A stretch of DNA of 64,000 nucleotides, from the NCBI GenBank assembly GCA_900708905.1, contig CAADRB010000008.1:3094744-3158743 (forward strand). Reading direction: 5' to 3'. The stretch is from Hymenolepis diminuta (taxonomy: Eukaryota; Platyhelminthes; Cestoda; Cyclophyllidea; Hymenolepididae). Positions 39,501-51,500 of the stretch are shown in pieces. Below the pieces are notes generated by a model that was not told the DNA's origin, did no database searches, and was given only the letters and a program-made list of their open reading frames with translations. How positions within the stretch are numbered: position 1 is the stretch's first letter; each line of letters begins with the position of its first letter. A program made the position numbers and the translations under genes.

Positions 39501-40274
39501 GACAGAATGAGTCCTTAATTATCTCACACATCTGAAAGCAAGGAGAGAAAAATATAGTTGTGAAATATTTATTTAATTTGCAAAAATCGCTACAGATAAG
39601 TCAAATCGACCATATAGCTAAAACAATTTGGAAGCGGCCGGATAAACCACCGCAAATTTTCGACAAAATATTAATTTTATATACAAACCTTTCTTGAGTC
39701 GTTAATTTTGTCTGAATGCCGAAGTTATCTTTGCGGCTTTTTATTTGCGCTACCTTATCCCTTTTTGAGATACTTCTTATGGTTTCCAATCATCTGATGT
39801 TTAAAGATTCCTGCACGTCTGGCGCCAAAACATAAATAACGCAGTGAAAATCAGAAACAAAGTGCATTGAAGATAAGCTAATTCAGAATAAAGAGTCAGT
39901 TACAGTATTCTACAGAGAGGAGCAGATCATAAGACCATATAACGTCTTATTTTAAGGCTGTTTATTAATGCTGTCTAATCAATATGTACCAGATTCAACT
40001 GTTAAATGTGTGCAACACTGAGGATAAAAAACATTTCAGTTTGTCAAGTAAAACGTTTGATAGAATAGAACAGTGTACACTCACACATTTAGACATTTTA
40101 AGCGAGTCCTCTCTGCAACGTTCGTGATTACTCATATTCTATTATGGGAAGTCATATGACCGGTCTTTCTAACATCCTCAAACAGTATCGGCTCCAAATA
40201 ATTCAACGTAAGTTATACATGTTGTTGCATACTCATGAGTCAAAGTAAATTGAGGAATATACGACGACAGAAAA

Positions 40275-40725
40275 GAATAGAACGTATTAGTTATTACTTA
40301 TTATTGAGCAATTTATAAACTTCAAGATCGAATGCAAAGAAATACGAATCCTCACCAGTAACCGTAGTACGCACAGCAGGAGTTAACTCTCATCCTCCGA
40401 AGATTGGGCATTCTCTGTGTTAGAAGAAATGATAATTATTTTCCCCCGCTCCCAATATTTCTTCTATGAACAAAAATGTATTTTCTTTCTTTATTTCCCC
40501 ACCGATAAGAGACACTTGATAATTATTCGTATTTGTTTAAGCTGATACCGATTGAGTGTGAGTTTCGTTAATACACGCGTGTTGACTATAACGTGCCTTC
40601 TTATCTGGCGTGGGTTATTAGCTTCTGTGTTAAGTTGCTATATTACCGAGTTTTCTAGATTGTTGGCTCTGCTAGATTACTATCCGAACTCCTAGTTGGT
40701 TACGTTATAGCACTCTGCAATTACG
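40275..40725 (-). repeat. LTR-like repeat, copy A of a direct pair
   Basis: Matches 41105-41430 along most of its length, with anchors cccccgctcccaatatttct (40443 and 41192), a gccgattgag-like block, gttaagttgctatattac and cgttata near the right edge. On the minus strand the shared left edge reads tgctataacg/tgttataacg, a plausible TG start. Flanked 3' (minus strand) by an AATAA-type signal. Confidence 0.6.
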
Positions 40726-41104
40726 TTGCATTATTAATGCCAATTGCTATGCATTCCACTAAATGTCAAATGGAAAGTTATGTGATATAAGGCAAAAGCT
40801 TTATTCTGAATGAACCCTGAAAAACTTAGAACAGCGGATAGGTGATAAGTAGCCACAGAGAAGTCAAAGGCTTATGGAAAGGATTTTCGAGGACAATGCT
40901 ATACTAAGGTGATTGTTATTACTACTATTGTTATAAAATAATCTTTGATAATGGTATTTAAAAAAATTTTATTAATGTTTTGTACCTTCTCATTTGCTCA
41001 TTTCTGTAAAGTATGGCTCTTCTATGCTATAGCGTTGCAGGGAATCTAGTTTAGCTACTTTGACATATTCGCCTATCAGATATCCGCCTAGAGAGAGTAG
41101 GTAA

Positions 41105-41430
41105 AAACGGAACGCAGATAATTCAAGACATTTTATTAATCAAACAAAGATATTTCATAGGAACTGCTTGAAGAAGAAATTATTAATTTCCCCCGCTCCC
41201 AATATTTCTTCTATAAATAAAAAGGTTTTTTCCTTTTTAATTTCATACTAACAAAAGATACTTTGCAATTAAGTCTATTTTTTCAATCCTATGCCGATTG
41301 AGTTTACCCTCGTTAGTACACGAGAGTCTACCATAAAGTACCTTGTGTTCTGCTTTGGGTTATTGGCTCCCGTTTTAAGTTGCTATATTACGGCCTTTTC
41401 TAGATTACTACTGGAACTTCTAGTTTTCTG
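41105..41430 (-). repeat. LTR-like repeat, copy B of a direct pair
   Basis: Second copy in the same orientation, roughly 750 bases from the first. The span between the two copies contains no recognisable coding sequence. A short non-coding interior between direct LTRs is the form of a TRIM (terminal-repeat retrotransposon in miniature), a class known from tapeworms; assignment here is inference. The plus-strand open frame 41291-41497 is within the repeat. Confidence 0.6.
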
Positions 41431-41449
41431 CGTTATAACAAGAATACGA

Positions 41450-42279
41450 GTTGTCTTCATGTTGCTGGTGTTTGAAAGTCAAAAACTGTCAGATTGAAAA
41501 TAATTTAATTCCCATGACCTTTATTTTTCGGACTACTATAATAACGTAATAGGTGTATTATTGAAACTCTGTCATTCAGTTGAAATTATTACAATTAAAC
41601 ATGCCCTTATCCCGGTTGATATTTATTTAATTATTTAGTTAGTCAAAATCATTAAATTAACCCTTAATATACGTATACTCTGTCATTTATAGGTCGAAAG
41701 TCCTACTCTTTTGCTAATTAATTCACTTATAATATTTCCATTTCTTAATGCTTCTACATGAAATACATAAAATTTTTATTATGTTATGACCAGTATTGAA
41801 GGACAAATGAATCAAAATTTATTAAACAAGTTAATGCGATATTGTAATCTTTCATATATCTTTAATCGGGGCAAAATTGTACATCAAAATGTTGCTAATG
41901 GAAATAGCAACTTTGAATTAGTCACACTAGTAATAATTTTATTAATATTCCGGGTACACATACATAAATTAAAGTTTATTTAGTTAAAATGCGTAAATTG
42001 AAGCTAAAATTATATAGAATTATTAGATTATAATGTTAATATATCGAAGAGATTACCACTTATATTTCAGTCGTATACTGGACATTAACTATTTAGTCTG
42101 ATAAGTGATAGTAAAATATCAAAAACACTTTTTTTTAATATAAAATATTCACTAACATTTAAAAAGATGTTTATTGATAATAATTATAACACTTACTTTG
42201 AAAATTACATAAAATTTCATTAGATCTGGTATTAGTTTAAATTACCCAATTAGTAGATCGATAACATATTCTTCCGGAT
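41450..42279. promoter_or_regulatory. Upstream region of the SYCP2-like gene
   Basis: AT-rich, without a recognisable promoter motif. An in-frame stop at 42262-42264 precedes the ATG at 42280. An acceptor-like ccaattag ends at about 42252, so a 5' UTR intron or spliced-leader site just upstream of the ATG is possible but unproven. Confidence 0.3.
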
Positions 42280-42567
42280 ATGGAAGATTGGATAAGCTTG
42301 CTAACCTTGGATAGTCAAACCTCCTCTCAAATAGTTTCTGTAGACTTTTTAAGAAGAATAGCTGAAGATTTAAAGGAAGCCGATCCTCTATCTAAAGATA
42401 ACTTTGAAACGCTAACAAATGCACTATCGGAGAAATTTACAAGTTTCGAGTTTAACGATGTTCCTCCGGATTTTTATGAAGTTCTTCGCTATCTTTGTGA
42501 CCATTTACTAAGACGGGACAATGTCGTTCCCTCTGACATTAGGAATTTCTTTTTAAATTTTGTTGAA
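42280..42567 (+). CDS. SYCP2: SYCP2-like exon 1 (start codon, ARM-like region)
   Basis: ATG 42280 is the first in frame after the stop at 42262. Encodes 96 mostly helical residues from MEDWISLLTLDS to FFLNFVE. The donor gtatgt at 42568 is in phase 0. Confidence 0.8.
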
Positions 42568-45500
42568 GTATGTCTAAGTAAATAAACAGAATTTTACTTT
42601 AGGTTTTACTAAAAGCGTCGCCGAATTGTAAGTAAGAATGATAAGTAATGTCGCTTTAGCCTTAATTCCCACTTATGAATGCGTCTTGAATGTGATTCAT
42701 GGGAAAATCATTGACATTAACTTCAGTGTCTATATAAAATATGCGGTAAAGTCAATTCGTTATATCTATTTTCAGATTTTAAGCTCCCTCAATGAAATAA
42801 CAGTAATTTCGTCCGCCAAAAAGGTTGCGCTATTTCTAAAACCGAAAGTATTTACAATTTAGTAAGTATTTGCATTTTATTATGACTGTATTTAGTAAAT
42901 ATGTGTAAAATGAATTTTGTTTATATGCCATTGTTTAATTTATTGGAGACATCTCATATATCTTGTATTTTGTAATCTATGTTACACTGCAGTATTATTT
43001 CTGCTATTTTATATTAATATTATAACTTTTTAATTTCATATTTTATCATATTCTAAATCCTTAAAAATCGTTATTTTGCAAGCAAATATCCGACTGATAT
43101 GCTCATTTAAACATATCAGCAGTTATTTTAGCATATTCATTTTAGAGACAATTTTACTCCATTAGAGCTTTTATCTTATCTGAGGAATTCCTGGATGTTT
43201 TACCTCTACTCTTGTTGAGTTTTGCGAAGTATATATGAAAATGTTTTTATTAAATTTAAATGAACAAAGGATGATCAGATCATTGTGGGATCAAGAACAT
43301 CTATCAATATTACATTTACCGGGGAGAAAGTAAAATGAAGTGTCAGATTTTGTGGACTCAATGAAAACTGCTATCTTAATCTTGTTTAATAACCCCCTCC
43401 CTTTATTTTAACCGTCTGATATGAAAATAAATCAATTATTTATAATGTTCGTCTAGAAATTTACCTCATTTGCATACCTGCAAAACTTGGGTAAATAATC
43501 GATAACCATCTTTAGAGTGCTCTTGTGCTAATGATTCTTTTATGGGTGGCTGGCAGATGCAATAATCAATACTTGCTAATGTGGTTTTATAAATATCGGA
43601 ATAGGTCCTTATAAACCATTTCATCAATAAAATATTCTAATTCTTTTTATGAGAATTATTTAGTTACTTTAATAAGTTTGTAATAGGCCACCGTGTAGAA
43701 TAGTGCTCTGATGATTTACAACTTTTTACCGTATATTTTTACTACTTTTGACAGATCCTAGTAAATCTTGTGCAGCAATATGGCCTGCATCTTCTTTCGT
43801 TGTCATTATTGATTAGAAATGAGTCGAATTGAAAGATCGGTCATTCGCTTTCCTCTTCAGTTTTATGATAATTTAGTTGAATTTTGATTTTCTTCCTCTT
43901 GGATTTTTCATTTTTCGTATTTTTAATCATATTCGTCCTTTCTTTAGATATTTTGTTGACCACGACAAATTTGTTTCAAGCATATACGTCAATCTTATGA
44001 TTCTTTATCATTGTTCATCCTCATTGATTGAACCTTCAATGTAGAAAGACGATTCTATAAATCGTAAAATTACACGTTATTCCTAATATAAACTCAACCT
44101 TCTATTAAATGAAGCACCTGCGGTTTCATCATTTGCTTCGGAAGATAATTTTAATCCAAATATTATTTATTGACTCAGAAACGAATTCTATTTCTTTTAC
44201 CACAGTACTTTACTGGCATCTAACTTGCGTGCTGTCGGAGATTATGATACACAAACTCAACTACTGGAATTTCTACTTCATGTCATTCCTTCGTCAAGGA
44301 GGCGATTCTTTGCTGAACGATACATTCATCCAGATTTTGCGGACCCATTCTGCGCTATAATTGGGCAACATTTCTCAACAGTAAGTGGAATCCTTATATT
44401 CTTTAGCTTTATTAAAACACACGTCACTTTACTACAATCCCCAGGTTCATTAAAGACAGATGCTTTTTAACATCCTTCCTGGTCACTTAATCGGTCAGTC
44501 GAATCATTGATAACATTACTATAGGACCCAATCTCGTGACTTCTAACAAAATATACGCGCACTTTTCCGCTGCGCAGTAGACGTCTAATCTTAATGTTAA
44601 TGTTTTGGTTCATTCATGTCTTTAATTAGATCAGTCAATGCCGGATAATTTTGAATAGATTAATGAGAAGCTTAGTAAACCAACTTTACTTTTAGTAAAA
44701 AGGTTCGTGCATAGAATGAAAAGTCAGAGCGAGGTAAATAAATGGACAAAGCTAAATAATCCGATTGTCGATGTTCACTAGGCATCGCTATCAAAGAAGC
44801 TGGCAGTAATAAGAATCCTATTCTCTCGCTCCCTAAATATATTAATATTTCCCTAATGTAGTTGTCAACTTTATGGTATCAATAAATTCAAACTATTAAT
44901 AGCTGGTTATGTTGTCAGAATCTGTTGAAAATGTTTTTGGGCTTATCTGTTTTCCGTCGTTTCCAAGGCTGCTCGAAAATTTTTGAACTTCCTCAATCCA
45001 ATGGATCCGACAACACAGTCAGTTTTCTCTCTTCCTTGCATCGGAATTCAAATTTGTGGGCATGAGGTAAGATTATGATTTTGTTTTCGAGAAATGATAA
45101 TATATTTTAGATGTTATTCTGTTATTAACCGTCATAGTTCTAAAGCAGCTAAGGCATGAATTTTATCAAAAAATACGCTAGTATGCAAAATATAATGCTA
45201 TTAAATAAATAATATCTTGGTTTTCCATAAACTACGATCAAATTCGAATGTGTGATAACTTATTCATTCATGTGAAATTTTTTGCATATTCAGAAATTGG
45301 ACAAGATTTTTCTTCCATCTGCAGTAAAAGCATCTTCAATTAAAATATTAACAAGTCATAAGCATTTTTTGATCTCATTGTTATAGTATGACTAGTTCTG
45401 AAAAGAGCAATAACGGTTTCAGAAAACCAGCTCATATTTTACAGTTTTAAGTTATAATCGAATGGCTACGATTTTACTTATTTTCCCTTTTGTTATTTAT

Positions 45501-48500
45501 TCTCTGGTAATTCATTATAAGTACCGGTGTTAGCAGAGCATGTAGGATCGTCTCAGAGTACCACCAAGCTTGATACAGTTTCTTAAAAGTAAGAGAAAAA
45601 TGCACCAGTGTAATCACCGCGATTAAAAATTAACTTCATTAATATTTCAATCATTATCGAGATAATTTGGTAAACAGTTATCCTCCGAATTGTTCACTAA
45701 CACTTCATCTAAGGTTGCTCTTTCCCTTCCCATTTCAGCTGCAATGTCAATCAGCTGTTGCTTCACCATCAGACGGCGGTTTCTTTTGGGTGGACTTCAA
45801 TCTGGTACCACAACGTATCACAACATATTGCATTCTTGCAGCGCAAGCTACTCAACCTAGCTGTACTGTAGGTTTTTCGAGTATTAAATTGTTTTTAGTA
45901 TTATATTATAAATATATTTGTTTATAAATATGCACTTATCTTTCCTTGGTAGAGCGAGGACCCAAATGAGCAGATTTGGGAAACTATCTCGATTTATCCC
46001 GAAGTGATTAGGGAGGTTAATGTTAGCTGTAAGTTTGTTAGTTCACACCTGAAACAGTCGTTTTAGTATTGTTTGACGTCATTATTATTAAAATAGTCTT
46101 TTAGAATAAACTTAATAGTAGCACTTGAAAATATCTTAGAATAATTATTTATACATTTTTCATTCTCTGTTTTTTCATTCTGTGCACAAAACTGAAGAAT
46201 TTTACAGTGGAAAATGTTTGCTTATAACGTATAAACTTATGATTATCAAGAATCTTCAGTTGAAAATTCCTGTCTCGCAGAAATCTCACTGTATTATGAA
46301 TATGTTTTATGAAATAATTGCTACTCATAAAGTTTAAAGTAGCATTCGAATAAAATTTGCATTTCCGCACTACAGCTGTCCATACAGAAGACGTTAGAGG
46401 CACCCGAGTAGAAAGAATCAATCTCAGTATCACTACCTCTGAGTCACCAAGTGATTATGCTCGATTATGGGAGAGTGATTCTTCACCCCATCACAGTCCT
46501 AAAGAAAATTTTGTCACCATTGAAGTGTGCCTCGACCCCAGTGATGTGGTCACCCATGTGCCAACAAAAGCTCCTTTAGCTCCAGTCACAAAAGACAGTG
46601 AAGGATCAAGTCAATCGCAACAGCAACAATTGACAGGTCTTTTGACAGGCCTTCGGGCTTATGCTGAGGTGAGCTCGGTAGCATTAAAAGTAAAATTTGG
46701 TTATTTCGTAGAAAACTAATCTCCTCTGCCATTGTGGAACGTCACCGTTTTCATTGCTCTTTCGTAGTGTAAGCTGGTCTTATCACCTAACTCATATAAT
46801 CTCAGTGACTGCCTTAGTTCAAGCGGTCAAATGTGCACTGAGGATGACAGAGGATAGATCAGATTGAATATGAAAGCGAAAAATACGTTGTTTAGTTCAT
46901 TATACACCAGATTTAAGTGCGTTTGAATATATTTTCGTTTGCGACTGATGCTTATTCCTCACAACCTAAGAGTTATTAACTACTTAAAGTAAATGAATAT
47001 GTTTTGCAATGATCAGCCACAATAGCGTCAATCGACGGTTGTAACCCTCGAAAAGTAATAATGGCATGACGTATGGAGGCGACTTAGTTAATTCCAACAG
47101 TGCTAGGCTGGTCTATATGCTTTTTTTCATTTAATATCAGCTTCTCATAGAAAAGACATTTGACAATCACTTTTTCATGCTAATTAGTACTGGCTTTACA
47201 AATGTCCATCTTTACTGACACTCATTCAAATTTTTTTCTAAAGCAAATGCTTGCCTACAGCTCTGCTACTTCGTCCCAGTCTTCTTTCAAAAGCACCCAA
47301 GGCCTTTCTCAACAGCAACGAATACCTCTCAAGTCTAAAAATATTTTTGCTAGTTGCAAATCACCACTTCTAGTGGATGTAGTGAAGGGTTCAAACTCAC
47401 AAGCTACAACACCTCTACCTCCACTACCACCTTCAAAACCCAAATCGTTTTTCACTGATCCTAATATTTCATTTGAGGAGTCTGCTGAGGGTCTGGGTCT
47501 ACACATTCCAGTAAGATTCATTATGATTTCATTGATTTTATTTAACTCATTAAATAAAATGTTTTTGGGAAAAATCATACATAATAGATACGAGTTGGAG
47601 AAGTAAGTTGCTTATCTCATTTAACCCATAACTTAATAGCTCTTTATTGAATTTATGCAAAAAGTTAATGCTGTAAAGCTTCCTGTTTTTCCCCAATAGA
47701 TGTAAAGGTATACTTAGAGACATACCTTTTTCCATCTAACTCTAGTAGCATTCGTTGATTCTTGTTAAGTAAGGACTGAGTTTTCGCAATAGGACTTTCA
47801 AGCGCCTTCAAACTGGCAGATATGGTCCATTTTTATATGGTCGGACAAAAAACTTTCCCATGTTGATTTGTTTACATAGCACGATTCCCATTTTAAAAGA
47901 ACCTATCTTCTTCTAAGTCATCTTAAAAGATCTTACACTTGAGTTCATTTTTTTATTAGTAACGAGATCTTTAGATATTTCTCAAAACTGACACTTTTTT
48001 GAAACAGATTCGATCAACTAGATGACCTTTTCTGGGAAGAGAGAAAAAAGATTTTGCGCTGACCATTTGGTAGATGACTCACACAACAATGACCGCTAAA
48101 TCCAGTGATTGTCTTAATCTAATCGACCCATTCCTTCCAAAAGTTGTGAGAAGGAAGATCAGATTAACAAGGAATCAGGTCACTTCGTTGTTGTTGACAG
48201 AGGAAAAGTTCATAAATCTACTAGAAATGGTTGAAACACACGATCAAGCATAACAGAGGAACTTCCTATGCAATCATCGGTGGTAACTGGTCTTGCTTTG
48301 AGAGCTATCTGCCCTATTCAGTGTTAATGAATCAGCTGAAGATGGAAAAACTGCATGTCCGCAGATTAGCTTGGCCTTGTTGCGTTGCATTCTATCATTT
48401 TAAAATCGTTGCATTTTCTTCTTATTCAGATACGCTCTTCAAATCTTTTCCTCTGTTCGATTTGAGTTTTTTTATGCCACCGATTCCTCCATTTTGCTAT

Positions 48501-51500
48501 AATTCTTTTTCCTCTCTTAAAAGTCACCCAAAAAACCGACCCCCCCACCAAAAACCCAACTGAAACGTCAAACTGTTCGAACCCCCCTCAGTGTTCACAT
48601 TAGTGCAGGAGAGAGAAGCAGTTCAGGAAGGCGTTCTTCAGGAGCACCATCAAGCCACTCAATCAATTCTCCTTTTTCTGTTATAAGTGGACTTGAAACT
48701 CCAACACCTATTGGGAGTTGTAAGACTTTAGATGGTCCAAATCTGGGTACTATCGATCTTAATGACTCGTAAGTGTTTGTTCTATTTTTTTCTGTCAAGA
48801 TTCAAAACTAGTATGAGATTTGAGGTGTTTTTTATGTGGATTCTCATATTAATGCCTTATTTCTATCATTTCTCCAAAGTTAGATCATTTCAATTGAAAA
48901 TAATTTCTTGTTCTATTTTAGGGATGATGATATTGCTAGTGTGCCCCACAATAAATTCTCTGCAGAGGAACTTCTTGCCGAAGTGATTGAAGATGTGTGA
49001 GTTTAGTTTAACTCTTGAGGGAAAGAAAAAAACTTAACATTGGTGGTGCAGAATATGTGCTTTTCACCAGAGGGCTCTAGGATACTACACCTTTACCCAA
49101 GATGAATTTTGAAAAGCGCTTTCCTAGTGGCGTTTTTCATAATTTTAGAGAATTTTGCATTTAAGTGAAGTGTTCATGTGTTTGCTGTAAATAATGATTT
49201 AGCTGATAATTATGTTAACTCGATATATTGCTGTTTTTCTATTCCATTCGTCTTTCTTACGGTGGACTATTATAAACAGAATGTAATATGAGAAACATAG
49301 CACAACACATAATTAACTCTTGCAATGTCGTATTAAGAAATATGGTGATGCTTTATGGTAAAATAATTTGTAGATAATAAAATGGAATGTCAGTTCAAAA
49401 TTAACATATCTTTACACCATATTGAATCACTATCTGAAGATATTTCAGCATTATTCTAGGTTATTAATTCAAATATGTAAATCACCTTACTTTTTTAAGC
49501 TTATTTGGATGTTTTTCCTTCTTACCATATTTAATACTTTTTCTCAAGAACTCCTCCACCAAAAACGAAAATGCCTCTATCACAACCCACCAGGGCAAAA
49601 TGTAATGAACCAGATTCTACTACTAATAAGCCATTATCTGCTATTTTACAAAAGAAAGAAGGGTAAGAGTAGTACGTGTTTGTTTAGGTTATTTGTTTCT
49701 ATCTGTTATACATATCAAATCATAGTTGAATAAAACCAACCGATCAAAACCATAAGACATCCATAATCAACCAACTTTATATATATGTAATGTCAATACC
49801 TACATTAATAATAATTAATTTCCGTTCCTTCTCTTATAGCTTGTCTTTCGGTACAGCTTTTCATTTAATTTTTAAAACTTGATTATTCAACTTAGAAGAG
49901 ACTACATATGATTGTCTTATGCAAATTCAGTCGTTGAAAGTATGGTCTAAATAAAGTTTTATCATAAAACAGATAGATGAATATGGCAGGATATAAATAT
50001 CTAAACGAGTATGTAGGATAGAAAGGGGCCACGAAGCATAAGGAATACAAAGGCGAGAGGAAGACTCCGTCTTGCCTCAATGCCTACTGCTCTGTCTATC
50101 AGCAAGGGACGTAAAGATGAGTGTCTCTGCTAGCTGCCCTACTGGTCCACACTCTGCTTGCTTCCGTACTAGCATGTTAGCTTAGTTTGCCTCCAATTCT
50201 TCAGTAGTAATGTGCTCGGTGACTCGCAATGTTTGAAATACAGTGAATGATAAAGTTTGTAAGACTGATCTTTCGAATACTAACCGGAAAGTCCACAACC
50301 ATCAGCTTACAACCGCATTATCTGAGGACGTTTGAAGCCTACCTCACAGTACTCTTAGGTTCAGAAAAGAGTGAGTAAAAGTATAGGATCTAATGAAGGA
50401 TAATACCAAGGTTTCGATTAATTATTTTCCTATCAAGCTCATCTGCATGGTTTACATAAGACCTCTATATCACAGATGGATACGCCTTCTGTTTTTTTTA
50501 TTTCTTTAGCGCTTCGCAATCTGAAAAGGAGACTCCTGCGTCACAAATTTCCATTTCTAAGGCTGCGGGTCGAGGTCACAGAACGACGGCTGCTATGGTT
50601 AAAACAACTCCGATCAGTATTAGGATAGGCGGCAAATCAAAGTAAGAAATTTGCTTATTGGGTAATTTAATAATCTGAAGACACGAAATAATAGGTAAGA
50701 AGAAATTTTAGTTTCTTGCTTCATTACTTCTAGTTTAGTGTTGAAATGTCTATCTACCTTTCCACTTTGTCTTCCTTAATGCATCGGTAATTAGGTGATA
50801 TAGCTGTAATAATTGTAACCACATACCATTATATCAAGTAATGCTTAATAAAAAATTAAACAGGACAGAGTGGCAAATGGTGGAAATGATTCAGACATTT
50901 ATTTAGTTACCCGCAGTGCGATAGTTTACTATCACCAATAGATGTGCTCCAATTGGTCTAAACGAAAGTTATTTAACATGGCATTTCTGATATTTCTACG
51001 TTGTGACTGGCTGTTATATATTATCAGTTACTCATCTTAATCTCCAGATTTCGTTACTTTTGTCAAGACTAACCTACGATTTATCATTCCAAAGTGCCAG
51101 CTTTTTATCGATTTCTAGCAATTGTCTTCATATCACTGCTGATATACTTGCTAAAGTTGCTTTAATAGAATTTTAAACTAATTGGGAAGCTTATAACTAT
51201 ATATACATCAGTCAAGAGGAAAAATATATAAAGTTAGCCACCTTGTTTAATTACATTTGCGTAGTTTATTTTTCTTAGTACACCCAAGAAGCAAACACCT
51301 CAGCCTATTTCCTCGATTGAAAAAGCGAAAAAGCATATCTGGAAATCACCGGCAGCCTCTTTAAATCCAATTTCTCTCACTGAAGTTTTCGCGCATAAAG
51401 GCGACGTTTATGATTTGGAGGAAATCAGGTATTTTCCATGAAACATTCTTTAACTAACAATTTCACTTTTCTGCCCATACTACTGATTAAAGTTAGTACT

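Noticed and set aside
46149..46433. 94-codon minus-strand open frame
   Set aside because: Antisense to an intron and the start of exon 8, with AT-rich noise composition.
47309..47578. 89-codon minus-strand open frame
   Set aside because: Shadow of exon 9, produced by its proline/serine codons.
48231..48563. 110-codon plus-strand open frame before exon 10
   Set aside because: Pyrimidine-rich intronic DNA leading up to the exon 10 acceptor; translation is Phe/Ser/Pro noise with no link to the gene frame.
49422..49733. 103-codon open frame overlapping exon 12
   Set aside because: A different frame from the phase-consistent exon 12 translation.
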